A DNA stretch of 35,107 nt from Candidatus Omnitrophota bacterium (GCA_021731625.1 JAKFXC010000027.1:1-35107), one strand, 5' to 3'; positions 1-7,845 are shown, counted from the stretch's first letter. The notes: generated by a model not told the origin, from the sequence alone. Made by a program: numbers and translations.

Positions 1-153
1 GGTTACTTCCAGTCCACAAAAACATTATCCGTGGCCATTCAGGTCTTAATTGATAACATCGCCACCGGCAAATGGCGCAAGGCAGTTCCGGCCGTTTATG
101 ACAATCAATACGAAATTCATCAAATGTTCAGGCAACGCTATGGCTCAGATTAA
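1..153 (+). CDS. C-terminal fragment of an unidentified protein
   Basis: The first reading frame is open from the window edge to a TAA at 151-153, giving the last 50 residues of a protein whose start lies outside the window. The tail is mixed polar and basic and ends in QMFRQRYGSD. I do not recognise the family. It sits in the same frame as the decayed toxin that follows, but the sequence does not resemble the N-terminus of that toxin family, so I treat it as a separate upstream gene. It could also be a chance open stretch, since only 150 bases are visible. Confidence 0.45.
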   Translation, partial: GYFQSTKTLSVAIQVLIDNIATGKWRKAVPAVYDNQYEIHQMFRQRYGSD

Positions 154-501
154 CGGCTCAGACACAATGTTCTGGACAAGTCCCTATGTCCGGTCGAAGA
201 GTTTATCAGAGATTTACCGGTTAAGGAAAGAGCTAAGATTATGGGATATTTAGGTGAGCTTAAACTACAAGGACATAATTTACGCTGACCAATGGCAGAT
301 TATTTATGTGATGGAACTTATGAATTGCGGCCAAAAGACAACAGGATATTCTATTTTTTCCATTTGAGAGAAAATATTATCCTGCTAGATGGGATGAGGC
401 AGAAAACTGATAAAATTCCCGCCTTGGACTTGGAAGTATGTTTAAAAAGAAGGAAACAGGTTGAAGATTCAGGAAGCATTCAAATATTGGGTATTTGGTA
501 A
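154..501 (+). pseudogene. HigB/Gp49-type toxin, broken by an in-frame stop
   Basis: Read in one frame, this stretch gives a protein of the phage-derived Gp49/HigB toxin family (RelE-fold mRNA nuclease). CPVEEFIRDLP and KERAKIMGYL come first, then GHNLR, a TGA stop at 286-288, then PMADYLCDGTYELRP, RIFYFFH, LLDGMRQKTDKIP and a C-terminal RRKQ helix. In intact relatives the position of the TGA is usually arginine (LRRPxADYLxDGxYELR), so a single CGA-to-TGA change explains it. No ATG, GTG or TTG start is visible in frame upstream of CPVEEF, so the start is also lost or frameshifted. The downstream piece alone (from ATG 292, 69 residues) has no Shine-Dalgarno and lacks the N-terminal half. The antitoxin gene follows 9 bases after the stop, the normal toxin-antitoxin order for HigBA. 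Confidence 0.75.
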
Positions 502-510
502 GGAGGAATT

Positions 511-837
511 ATGACAAACGTGTCTCTAAAAAATATTGACGGCTTGCTGAGGGAACAGCTCAAAAACAAGGAATTTCGTCGCCTTTATGAAGTGGAACAG
601 GCGAAAGTTGCCTTGGCCCAAAAGATTGCAGAAATGCGACAAGAGAAGCATCTTAATCAAAAGGCGCTGGCGGAACGCTTGGGCGTATCGCAACAGTTCG
701 TTTCTCAAATAGAGACGGGGGAGGGTCGTAATTTGACTCTAGAGACACTGATTCGGATTGCCCGGTCTTTAGGTCATAGGGTGCGTATTTCTTTTCCAAA
801 GAGCGTGGGCAACGGCGCGCATTTTGAAATAGCCTAA
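511..837 (+). CDS. HigA-type antitoxin, XRE-family HTH regulator
   Basis: This 108-residue protein has a charged helical N-terminal part (residues 1-35) followed by an XRE/HTH_3 DNA-binding domain at about residues 36-92. The domain shows the typical pattern KIAEMRQEKHLNQKALAERLGVSQ (shown in two parts: scaffold helix, then recognition helix QQFVSQIE) and the conserved NLTLETLIRIARSLGH helix. This is the layout of HigA-type antitoxins that pair with Gp49/HigB toxins. Such antitoxins bind the toxin and repress their own promoter. Translation is supported by a strong AAGGAGG at 500-506, four bases before the ATG. Its partner toxin just upstream is broken, so this is probably an orphan antitoxin now acting, if at all, as a stand-alone regulator or as protection against related toxins elsewhere. 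Confidence 0.85.
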   Translation: MTNVSLKNIDGLLREQLKNKEFRRLYEVEQAKVALAQKIAEMRQEKHLNQKALAERLGVSQQFVSQIETGEGRNLTLETLIRIARSLGHRVRISFPKSVGNGAHFEIA

Positions 838-862
838 AGATTTTGCTGTTACTAAATTTAGG

Positions 863-891
863 TTTACCGTATAATTTAAAATTCGTATATT
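863..891 (+). promoter_or_regulatory. candidate promoter of tRNA-Ala
   Basis: A -35-like TTTACC (863-868) and a -10-like TATATT (886-891) are 17 bases apart, placing transcription start just before the tRNA at 901. A perfect TATAAT also lies inside the spacer (870-875) but has no good -35 at standard distance. The whole 838-900 gap is AT-rich and otherwise empty. Confidence 0.45.
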
Positions 892-900
892 TGTACTATT

Positions 901-978
901 GGGTCGGTAGCTCAGTTTTGGGAGAGCGCCTCGTTCGCAATGAGGAGGCCGGCGGTTCGATCCCGCCCCGATCCACCA
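901..978 (+). tRNA. tRNA-Ala (anticodon CGC)
   Basis: A complete cloverleaf is visible. The acceptor arm GGGTCGG pairs with CCGATCC at 968-974, the D arm is GCTC/GAGC, the anticodon stem CCTCG/TGAGG encloses the loop TTCGCAA (anticodon CGC, reading the alanine codon GCG), and the T arm is GGCGG-TTCGATC-CCGCC. Base 3 is G and its partner is T, which gives the G3:U70 wobble pair that defines alanine tRNAs. The discriminator is A and the CCA tail is encoded (976-978). alaS lies 2.3 kb downstream. Confidence 0.95.
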
Positions 979-1003
979 TAATTTTTTCCCCCGTTGGAGA
1001 AAC

Positions 1004-1738
1004 ATGCACCGTTTTTATAGCCAGCCAGCCGATTTTAGCCAAAAGACTGTTGTGATCACTGCTCGCGATGAGCTCCATCACATGCGGGATGTTTTGCGCC
1101 TGAAAATAGGTGACACCATCACCATTTTTAACGGCCAAAATCAGGAGGCGGAAACGGTCATTGCCACAATGAGCGATCGGCAAGTGGAGGTTCGGGTCAA
1201 GAAGGTCAGCCAGGTGGCTATATCCGGAAAGACCAAAATCATTTTGGCCTGTGCGGTCCCCAAAAAGGCCAAGTTTGAATCCATCATCGAGAAATGCACC
1301 GAGCTGGGTGTTGATGAGATTATCCCGATCCAGACCAAACGGACCGAGGTCATCTTTGCCCAGGAAAAGGTCCCGGGCAAGCAAGCCCGGTTTCAAAAGG
1401 TGGCCATGAATGCTGCCAAACAAAGCGGCCGCATAAGCATCCCCCGGATCCATCCCATGACCGCGCTGCTTGATGTGCTCAAAGCCAAAGATCCCCAGGC
1501 TCTCGCCGTCATTCCATCGCTCAATGGGCAAAGCCAGTCGATCATCGAAGTTCTCAGTGTCCATAAGCAGCTGCCGGTGTTTATGGTGTTGATAGGCCCT
1601 GAAGGCGACTTCACCCCCGACGAGGTCAAGACGGCAGGTGCATACGGATGCAGGCCCGTTTCACTGGGCCGCAGTGTGCTGAAAGTGGATACGGCAGCGA
1701 TTTCCACCGTCGCTTTAGCCCGCTTTTTGTACAATTGA
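1004..1738 (+). CDS. rsmE: 16S rRNA (uridine-1498-N3) methyltransferase RsmE
   Basis: This 244-residue protein matches the RsmE family of SPOUT methyltransferases, which methylate N3 of U1498 in the 30S decoding region using S-adenosylmethionine. Visible hallmarks are the N-terminal PUA-like part opening MHRFY and containing HHMRDVLRLKIGD, the middle segment KFESIIEKCTELGVDEIIPI, and the knot region LIGPEGDFTPDEV followed by SLGRSVLKVDTAAI. The length is usual for the family. TTGGAG lies just upstream of the ATG. Its stop codon is embedded in the -35 box of the recA promoter, so the two transcription units are packed back to back. Confidence 0.95.
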   Translation: MHRFYSQPADFSQKTVVITARDELHHMRDVLRLKIGDTITIFNGQNQEAETVIATMSDRQVEVRVKKVSQVAISGKTKIILACAVPKKAKFESIIEKCTELGVDEIIPIQTKRTEVIFAQEKVPGKQARFQKVAMNAAKQSGRISIPRIHPMTALLDVLKAKDPQALAVIPSLNGQSQSIIEVLSVHKQLPVFMVLIGPEGDFTPDEVKTAGAYGCRPVSLGRSVLKVDTAAISTVALARFLYN

Positions 1739-1763
1739 CAACACAATACCCCCAAGGTATAAT
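1735..1763 (+). promoter_or_regulatory. recA promoter, consensus -35 and -10
   Basis: TTGACA at 1735-1740 and TATAAT at 1758-1763 are both perfect matches to the sigma70 consensus and are separated by the ideal 17 bases. The -35 box overlaps the rsmE stop codon (TGA 1736-1738). The predicted start, about base 1770, leaves a leader of roughly 35 bases before the recA ATG. Confidence 0.85.
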
Positions 1764-1770
1764 CAGACCC

Positions 1771-1787
1771 TAAATTAGACTAATTTA
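1771..1787. promoter_or_regulatory. perfect palindrome, candidate operator of recA
   Basis: TAAATTAG (1771-1778) and CTAATTTA (1780-1787) form a perfect 8-bp inverted repeat around a central A. It starts within a few bases of the predicted transcription start, a position where a bound repressor would block RNA polymerase. A LexA-like SOS box is the natural guess in front of recA, but the motif matches neither the E. coli nor the Bacillus box, so the binding protein is an inference. It is too AT-rich to be a terminator. Confidence 0.45.
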
Positions 1788-1804
1788 AATTATTTGGAGG
1801 TTCT

Positions 1805-2839
1805 ATGGCTCAAGAAAAAGCGGTGATGGAAAAACCGAGTACAGATAAAGAAAACCGTATGAAAGCATTGGACCTGGCCCTGGCCCAAATTGAAAAACAG
1901 TTTGGCAAAGGTTCCATCATGCGTTTGGACAGCAAAATTGTGGTCGATACCCCGGTCATTTCCACCGGATCCCCCAGTCTAGATGCGGCCTTGGGCGTCT
2001 GGGGCATTCCCCGCGGCCGGGTGATTGAAATCTACGGCCCTGAGTCGTCGGGAAAAACCACCCTGACCTTAAGTATCATCAAACAATTGCAGATCGCCGG
2101 AGGTGTGGCAGCGTTCATAGACGCGGAGCACGCGTTTGATTCCAATTACGCCAAAACCTTGGGTGTCAAATTGGACGATTTATTGGTTTCCCAGCCGGAC
2201 ACCGGCGAGCAAGCTTTGGAAATTGCCGAGACGCTGGTGCGTTCCAATGCCGTTGACTTGGTGGTCATTGACTCGGTGGCGGCATTGACGCCGCGTGCGG
2301 AGATCGAGGGCGAGATGGGCGATGCGCACATGGGCTTGCAGGCGCGATTGATGAGCCAGGCCCTGCGCAAGTTGACCGCAGCGATCAGCAAGAGCAAATC
2401 GTGCGTGGTCTTCATTAACCAAATCCGCATGAAAATTGGTGTTATGTTCGGCAACCCTGAAACCACCACCGGCGGACGGGCTTTGAAATTTTATGCCTCG
2501 GTGCGCATTGACCTGCGCAAGATTGAATCGATCAAATCCGGCGAAGTCATCATTGCCAACCGCGTCAAGGCCAAGGTGGTTAAAAACAAAGTGGCGCCGC
2601 CTTTTAAAGAAGCCGAGTTTGAAATTTATTTCGACGAGGGGATTTCCAAGGCAGCGGACTTGCTGGATTTGGGTCAGACCGTGGATGTGATCCAAAAGTC
2701 CGGCTCTTGGATCTCTTTTGAGAACGAGAAAATTGGCCAGGGTCGGGAAGCCGCCCGCAAGTTCCTTAAAGACAATCCGAAAATGTTGGCTAAGATTGAA
2801 AAGACCGTCATGGAGAAGCTGAAGGCCAAGAAAGTTTAA
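1805..2839 (+). CDS. recA: recombinase RecA
   Basis: RecA (344 residues) coats single-stranded DNA with ATP, catalyses strand exchange in homologous recombination and stimulates LexA self-cleavage in the SOS response. The Walker A motif GPESSGKT lies at residues 78-85. The Walker B stretch [12 protein letters not shown], loop L1 ([20 protein letters not shown]) and the segment [22 protein letters not shown] with loop L2 are all intact. The N-terminus carries about 12 extra residues compared with E. coli. GGAGG at 1796-1800 lies four bases before the ATG. recX follows after 4 bases, the classical pairing, and the promoter in front probably serves many genes downstream. Confidence 0.98.
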   Translation: MAQEKAVMEKPSTDKENRMKALDLALAQIEKQFGKGSIMRLDSKIVVDTPVISTGSPSLDAALGVWGIPRGRVIEIYGPESSGKTTLTLSIIKQLQIAGGVAAFIDAEHAFDSNYAKTLGVKLDDLLVSQPDTGEQALEIAETLVRSNAVDLVVIDSVAALTPRAEIEGEMGDAHMGLQARLMSQALRKLTAAISKSKSCVVFINQIRMKIGVMFGNPETTTGGRALKFYASVRIDLRKIESIKSGEVIIANRVKAKVVKNKVAPPFKEAEFEIYFDEGISKAADLLDLGQTVDVIQKSGSWISFENEKIGQGREAARKFLKDNPKMLAKIEKTVMEKLKAKKV

Positions 2840-2843
2840 GTTC

Positions 2844-3290
2844 ATGTCGTCGCCTTGCCGTGCGGCGGCGTTAAGGTTTTTGAAAATACGACCCCGCAGC
2901 GTGGTTGAACTGCAGGAAAAATTGAAGGGGAAAAAATTTCCGTCTCAAGAAATCCAGGAGGCGGTCGACTATTTAGCGACGGTAGGTTTATTGAACGACC
3001 GGGTTTTCGCGGACGGCTGGATCCGTTGGCGATTGACCCGGCCGTTTGGTTTTAGGAGGATCATCGGCGAGCTTAAAGCCAAGGGAATTACTGAAGGAAT
3101 TATTGCAGCAGCCGTTGACGCGGCCAAGGGCGAATACGCCGAGCATGCGGTCATCGCTGCGCTGGCAGCCCGCCGGGCCCAGCGGTTAGGACAGCTGGAC
3201 CCCCCGAAAAAAAGAAAACGCGTGTTCGACTTTCTGGTTCGGCGGGGGTTTTCCACGGATGCGGCACTGAAAGCCGTCAAGAACATATGA
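2844..3290 (+). CDS. recX: regulatory protein RecX
   Basis: This small (148 residues), basic, helical protein fits RecX, which binds RecA filaments and limits RecA activity. The typical three tandem helical repeats can be followed: an N-terminal ALRFLKIRPRSVVELQEKL, a middle VDYLATVGLLNDRVFADGWI with RWRLTRPFGFRRIIGELKAKGI, and a C-terminal RKRVFDFLVRRGFSTDAAL. It starts 4 bases after recA, as in many bacteria, and its TGA overlaps the alaS start codon (ATGA), so translation is probably coupled to both neighbours. Confidence 0.92.
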   Translation: MSSPCRAAALRFLKIRPRSVVELQEKLKGKKFPSQEIQEAVDYLATVGLLNDRVFADGWIRWRLTRPFGFRRIIGELKAKGITEGIIAAAVDAAKGEYAEHAVIAALAARRAQRLGQLDPPKKRKRVFDFLVRRGFSTDAALKAVKNI

Positions 3291-5836
3291 CAACCAATGA
3301 AGTCCGATCCAGGTTTTTGAATTTTTTTAAATCCAAGGGCCACACAGTTGTGCCGAGCGACTCTGTCGTCCCTAAGGACGATCCCACGGTGTTATTTACC
3401 ACTGCCGGGATGCAGCAATTTAAACCGCAGTTCTTAGGGAGGGACTTGAGGTATCGGCGGGCTGCGTCCTGCCAAAAGTGTTTGCGCACCGATGATTTGG
3501 ACAAAATCGGCAAGAGCGACGTGCACCACACGTTTTTTGAAATGCTGGGCAATTTTTCTTTTGGGGATTACTTTAAAAAAGAGGCCATTGCCTGGGCCTG
3601 GGAGTTTTTGACCGTGGACATGAAGCTTTCACCGGACAAACTTTGGGTGTCCGTTTATAAGGACGACCAGGAAGCGTATGACATTTGGTTGAATGTGATG
3701 AAACTGCCGGCTTATCGGGTGTTTAAGCTGGGGGACAAAAGTAATTTTTGGCCGGCCAATGCGCAGGTGGAAGGACCCAACGGCCCTTGTGGTCCTTGTT
3801 CGGAGATCTTTTTCGACTATGGTGTAAACCCCAATTGCCCAAAAGGCAAAGATTGCGATCCGGATTGCTCCTGCGGTCGCTTTTCGGAAATATGGAATTT
3901 GGTCTTCACGCAATTTAATCGCAAAGACGGCGGGGTTTTAGAGCCATTGCCCGCTAAGAATATTGACACTGGTATGGGGCTCGAGCGTTTGGTCGCCGTC
4001 ATGCAAGGCAAGAAAAGCAATTACGAAACCGATAATTTTCAGGTCCTTTTGTCGGCGGTCAACAAAGAGATGCCCGGCATTTTTGAAAACGACGCCCGCA
4101 TTGTGGCAGATCACGTCCGGGCCGTGGTTTTTGGCATTGCCGACGGGGTCATTCCTTCGAATGAAGGCAGAGGTTACGTAATCCGCAAATTGATCATCAT
4201 CGCCTCGGACGTGGCCGCCCGTTTGGGAGTAAAGAAGCCGGTCATTGATCGATGCGTGGATGCCGTCGTAGAGGTCATGAAAGCCCCTTATCCGGAATTG
4301 GCTCTTAAGGCGCCAGGCGTTAAAGAAATGATCCAGCGCACGGAAGAACAGTATATAAAAGTGCAAAAGGAGCGGGTGCCTGAGTTCAAGGAAAAAATCG
4401 GGCCAGGAAAAAGTATTGCAGAATTAGCGGAGACGGGATTCTTTTACCGCGATACCCACGGGTTATCAATTCCACTGATTCGGGCGACCTTGGTATCCGT
4501 CGGTGTTTCCTTAGACAAAATTGATGCCGCCGTTGCCGGTATTGAGCGAAGAATGGACCAGCAACGGGAAAAATCCCGGGCCGGCAGTAAAATGACCGGG
4601 GACGTATTTTCAGACGGCGGTTTAAAGAGCGATGTTTCCAAAACCGAGTTTCTTGGGTATAGTAAACTTGAAGCGGAAGCTAAAATTTTACAGGTGATCG
4701 CGGACGGCAACGGCGTAAAGGTCATTCTGGACCGTACCCCTTTTTATGCCCAAGCCGGCGGTCAAATGGGCGATGCGGGGTTGATTCATTCCAAAAACGG
4801 GACGGTGAGGATCAAAGACACGCAGAGGATCAATGACGTGTATATTCACGAGGGTGTCCTTGAGCAGGGAAAGTTCAACGTGGGGGAAACGGTCTCGGCC
4901 CAAGTGGATGCCGGGCGCCGTCGCTCAATCATGCGCCATCACACCGCCACCCATTTGCTGCAGGCAGCTTTGAGAGAAACGTTAGGCACTCATGTGCAAC
5001 AACAAGGGTCATTGGTGGCTCCGGACCGTTTGCGTTTTGACTTCACGCATCCTTATGCCGTTAAGGCGAGGGAGGTTGAGGAGATTGAGAGCCGCATCAA
5101 TGCGTTCATAAAAAACAATGATCCGGTGGTGACGGAAAGTTTACCTTTGGAAGTTGCGAAGCAAACAGGGGCATTAGCATTTTTTGCGGAAAAATATGGT
5201 CAAACCGTGCGGGTTATTTCGATCGGCAATTATTCTCGGGAATTTTGCGGCGGGACTCATGTGACTGCCACCGGAGACATTGAGGCGCTCAAAATTGTGT
5301 CCGAAGGGTCGGTGGCCCAGGGGATACGGCGCGTGGAAGCGGTGGCTGGTGCCGGTCCCGTCGGTGAATTTTTAAAAAAACAGCAGTCAGAGGACATGCT
5401 CAAGGAAGAGTCTCAAAAAATCAAACAACTGGAGAAAAAAAAGCTGCAGGCCCGGTTTGAGCAAATCAAATCTTCGCTGGACCAGATTGTGGCGCAAGCC
5501 GAGCCGATTAATGGCGTCAAGGTGCTCACGCATTTGGCCGCTGGTCTGGATATGGAAAGTTTACGAAAACTCTCCGACTTGCTGAAACAAAAATTACCGT
5601 CTGCCGTGCTCATCTTGGCAACTAAATCGACCGACGATGCCATGTTATTGGTAACCGTCGCCGATGACGTGGTCAAGAAAGGTGTGAGCGCCAATGAGGT
5701 GGTGGCTGAGGCTGCCGCGGTCATGGAGGGCAGCGGCGGAGGCAGGGCCCAAATGGCGCAGGCCGGCAGCAAAAAATCAAACCTGGTGGACGCGGCCCTG
5801 GCCAAAGCCCGCACCTTGGTATTGTCAAAACTATGA
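3287..5836 (+). CDS. alaS: alanyl-tRNA synthetase
   Basis: AlaRS (849 residues) charges tRNA-Ala and clears mischarged serine and glycine. The class II catalytic core opens with RSRFLNFFKSKGHTVVPSDS and contains FTTAGMQQFKP and GPNGPCGPCSEIFFDYG. A short cysteine-rich insert (CPKGKDCDPDCSC) precedes GRFSEIWNLVFTQF; similar inserts occur in other bacterial AlaRSs. The editing domain has its zinc motif HTATH (H552, H556) and CGGTH (C654, H658). A coiled coil (about 695-725) and a DHHA1 C-terminal domain with GSGGGRAQMAQAGS follow. In the usual GRGYVLRRxxRRA stretch the second basic pair is replaced by isoleucines (GRGYVIRKLIIIA). The ATG overlaps the recX stop. Confidence 0.97.
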   Translation: MTTNEVRSRFLNFFKSKGHTVVPSDSVVPKDDPTVLFTTAGMQQFKPQFLGRDLRYRRAASCQKCLRTDDLDKIGKSDVHHTFFEMLGNFSFGDYFKKEAIAWAWEFLTVDMKLSPDKLWVSVYKDDQEAYDIWLNVMKLPAYRVFKLGDKSNFWPANAQVEGPNGPCGPCSEIFFDYGVNPNCPKGKDCDPDCSCGRFSEIWNLVFTQFNRKDGGVLEPLPAKNIDTGMGLERLVAVMQGKKSNYETDNFQVLLSAVNKEMPGIFENDARIVADHVRAVVFGIADGVIPSNEGRGYVIRKLIIIASDVAARLGVKKPVIDRCVDAVVEVMKAPYPELALKAPGVKEMIQRTEEQYIKVQKERVPEFKEKIGPGKSIAELAETGFFYRDTHGLSIPLIRATLVSVGVSLDKIDAAVAGIERRMDQQREKSRAGSKMTGDVFSDGGLKSDVSKTEFLGYSKLEAEAKILQVIADGNGVKVILDRTPFYAQAGGQMGDAGLIHSKNGTVRIKDTQRINDVYIHEGVLEQGKFNVGETVSAQVDAGRRRSIMRHHTATHLLQAALRETLGTHVQQQGSLVAPDRLRFDFTHPYAVKAREVEEIESRINAFIKNNDPVVTESLPLEVAKQTGALAFFAEKYGQTVRVISIGNYSREFCGGTHVTATGDIEALKIVSEGSVAQGIRRVEAVAGAGPVGEFLKKQQSEDMLKEESQKIKQLEKKKLQARFEQIKSSLDQIVAQAEPINGVKVLTHLAAGLDMESLRKLSDLLKQKLPSAVLILATKSTDDAMLLVTVADDVVKKGVSANEVVAEAAAVMEGSGGGRAQMAQAGSKKSNLVDAALAKARTLVLSKL

Positions 5837-7056
5837 AGCTCATTAAACAAACCGGACAGAACATCGAGAAACTTTATAATCGCCATCTTTTTTTGCGCAA
5901 GAAGATGGTTGAGGAAAAGGTGAGGGCCATCATTGATGATGTGCGCCTAAATGGCGACGATGCGGTCATTAAATACACCCGCCGGTTTGACAAAATCAAA
6001 CTGACCCAACGCCAATTGAGGGTTGCGGAGAGTGAAATTTCCGGGGCGTTTCAAAACATCACCCCCGAATTTGTGGGCAATTTAAAGACCATCATCAACA
6101 ATGTGTCAAATTATTATCGCAAGCAGGTACACAAACCCTGCAAGATGAAGGGTTCCGACGGTGTTTTGCTCAAGGAGGTCATCAGGCCGCTGGATTGCGT
6201 TGGCATTTACATTCCGGCCGGGACGGCGCCGTTGGTTTCCTCCGTGTACATGACAGCCGTGCCAGCGATCATCGCCGGGGTCAAACGCATCGCCATTGTC
6301 ACGCCGCCGGACAAGGAGGGGAACGTCAACCCTTATATCCTGGCGGTGGCAAATTTGCTTAAGGTGAGTGAAATTTATAAAGTGGGCGGGGCGCAGGCCA
6401 TTGCGGCGTTGGCCCTGGGCACGAAAACCATCCCTAAGGTCGACAAAATTGTGGGACCCGGGAATATGTATGTCACCGAGGCCAAACGCCAGTTGTTTGG
6501 GTATGTGGACATTGACATGCTGGCCGGGCCGACCGAGCTTGTGGTCATTGCCAATCGCTACAGCAATCCGGAGTTTGTGATCGCTGATTTGGAAGCGCAA
6601 ATGGAACATGTCGGCGGCATGTCGATTTTGCTCTCGACTTCTCGGCAGCTCCTTAAACAGGTCAAGGCACGGGTGTCTAACGGGTATTGCATTCTGTGCA
6701 AGAACACCGCCGAGGCTGCGGAGATTGTCAATCGGATTGCGCCGGAGCATGTGCAAATCGTCACCAACAATGCCCGCAGCGTGGCCAAAGAAATCCGGCA
6801 CGCCGGGGCGATTTTTTTGGGGCCGTATAGCCCCACCGCCTTGGGCGATTATGCGGCCGGTCCCAGCCACGTGCTCCCGACCATGGGCACAGCCAGGTTT
6901 TCTTCGGGCTTATGTGTGGCAAGTTTTCTAAAAAGCAATCACGTGATTGCTTATTCCAAGCGGGCTTTGGAAAGAGTGCGTGAGCCTTTGGAAAAAGTGG
7001 CCCACCTGGAGGGTATGGTCAAACATGCGGACTCCGTCAACGTGAGGTTCAAATGA
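5833..7056 (+). CDS. hisD: histidinol dehydrogenase HisD
   Basis: HisD (407 residues) performs the last two steps of histidine synthesis, oxidising L-histidinol to histidine with two NAD and a zinc ion. Clear family motifs are RPLDCVGIYIPAGTAPLVSSVYM (in two pieces), KVGGAQAIAALALGT, KIVGPGNMYVTEAKR, DMLAGPTELVVIAN, DLEAQMEHVGG, NRIAPEHVQI, GAIFLGPYSPTALGDYAAGP and HVLPTMGTARFSSGL. The metal-ligand region and the catalytic Glu-His pair (APEHV) are present. It is slightly shorter than the usual 430 residues, mostly at the N-terminus. Its ATG overlaps the alaS stop, and its own TGA overlaps the hisB start, so it opens the his cluster inside the longer operon. Confidence 0.97.
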   Translation: MKLIKQTGQNIEKLYNRHLFLRKKMVEEKVRAIIDDVRLNGDDAVIKYTRRFDKIKLTQRQLRVAESEISGAFQNITPEFVGNLKTIINNVSNYYRKQVHKPCKMKGSDGVLLKEVIRPLDCVGIYIPAGTAPLVSSVYMTAVPAIIAGVKRIAIVTPPDKEGNVNPYILAVANLLKVSEIYKVGGAQAIAALALGTKTIPKVDKIVGPGNMYVTEAKRQLFGYVDIDMLAGPTELVVIANRYSNPEFVIADLEAQMEHVGGMSILLSTSRQLLKQVKARVSNGYCILCKNTAEAAEIVNRIAPEHVQIVTNNARSVAKEIRHAGAIFLGPYSPTALGDYAAGPSHVLPTMGTARFSSGLCVASFLKSNHVIAYSKRALERVREPLEKVAHLEGMVKHADSVNVRFK

Positions 7057-7661
7057 AAACATTACGCCAAGCGCACATTGAGCGCAAATCCAAGGAAACC
7101 GCCATCAACGCGTCGATCAACATCGATGGCACCGGCCAAACCAAAATCAAAACGCCCATTGGTTTTTTAGATCACATGCTGGAACTGTTTGCTTTTCACG
7201 GATATTTTGATTTGGACTTAGGCGTCAAGGGCGACACGCACATTGATATTCATCACACCAACGAGGACATCGGCATAGTCCTGGGCAAAGCGTTTAAAAA
7301 AGCTCTTGGAGACGATAAGGCAGGGATCAAGCGTTTTGGATCAGCATTTGCGCCGATGGAAGCCACCGTGGGACGCTGCGTGATTGATATTTCAGGACGG
7401 GGGTATTTTAAATTTAACGGCGCCATGCCTGCGTTAAAAGGCACCGAGGGTTACGAATTTTCCCATTTCGAACATTTTATGGAAAGCTTTGCGCTAAACC
7501 TAGGGGCAACCTTGAGTCTGACCATTGAAAATCCCAGTACGGATTTACATACGAATCTTGAGACCATGTTCAAATCGTTGGGATTGGCTTTAGATCAGGC
7601 AACTACGATTGACGCCCGTCGTAAGGGGAAAGTTCCATCAACCAAGGGAATTATTGATTAA
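7053..7661 (+). CDS. hisB: imidazoleglycerol-phosphate dehydratase HisB
   Basis: This 202-residue protein is the monofunctional dehydratase that removes water from imidazole glycerol phosphate. Key signatures are IDGTGQTKIKTPIGFLDHM (first metal site), HIDIHHTNEDIGI, MEATVGRCVIDISGRGY, EFSHFEHFMESFA and the C-terminal KSLGLALDQATTID. There is no fused histidinol-phosphatase domain as in E. coli HisB. The start codon overlaps the hisD stop. A 184-base gap filled by a giant palindrome separates it from hisH, the only sizeable gap in this gene train. Confidence 0.97.
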   Translation: MKTLRQAHIERKSKETAINASINIDGTGQTKIKTPIGFLDHMLELFAFHGYFDLDLGVKGDTHIDIHHTNEDIGIVLGKAFKKALGDDKAGIKRFGSAFAPMEATVGRCVIDISGRGYFKFNGAMPALKGTEGYEFSHFEHFMESFALNLGATLSLTIENPSTDLHTNLETMFKSLGLALDQATTIDARRKGKVPSTKGIID

Positions 7662-7662
7662 G

Positions 7663-7835
7663 TGTATTGAGTAAACGTATTACCCTCGACACAATCAGAA
7701 ACTTTTCGGCAGTGTTTGCGAAGATTTACAGTGAGAATATTTCATATAAAAGATTTTCTATAAAATATTCGAACTGTAAACTGAAGCAAACGCCGAAAAT
7801 GTTTCGTGTCGAGGGTAATACGTTTACTCAATACA
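7663..7835. repeat. 173-bp giant palindrome between hisB and hisH
   Basis: Bases 7663-7692 and 7806-7835 are perfect reverse complements over 30 bp. The symmetry continues inward with short interruptions: TTTTCGGC (7703-7710) with GCCGAAAA (7792-7799), GTTTGC (7714-7719) with GCAAAC (7786-7791), TTTACAGT (7725-7732) with ACTGTAAA (7773-7780), and GAATATTT (7735-7742) with AAATATTC (7763-7770), closing on an AT-rich centre. As RNA the whole element would fold into one long hairpin. It starts two bases after the hisB stop and ends where the hisH Shine-Dalgarno (AAGG, 7835-7838) begins. It is not followed by a T-run, so it is not a standard terminator. A MITE-like non-autonomous element or a regulatory/processing hairpin are the main options. 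No clear target duplication is visible. Confidence 0.9.
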
Positions 7836-7845
7836 AGGATTTTAC

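Noticed and set aside
50-253. 67-residue open frame at the window start
   Set aside because: It runs across the end of the first fragment and the toxin remnant in another frame, with no recognisable sequence or ribosome site.
154-501. UGA read-through or recoding in the toxin gene
   Set aside because: TGA is the normal stop of many genes here (recX, alaS, hisD, hisF, pdxA, argS), there is no selenocysteine context, and the start is missing too; decay is simpler.
896-1564. 222-residue frame on the minus strand
   Set aside because: It is antisense to rsmE and runs through the tRNA; its sequence is the complement of conserved rsmE codons.
2180-2845. 221-residue frame on the minus strand
   Set aside because: Antisense shadow of recA with no promoter or ribosome site.
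6106-6870. 254-residue frame on the minus strand
   Set aside because: Antisense shadow of hisD; low-complexity His/Arg/Gly-rich translation typical of the reverse of GC-rich coding DNA.
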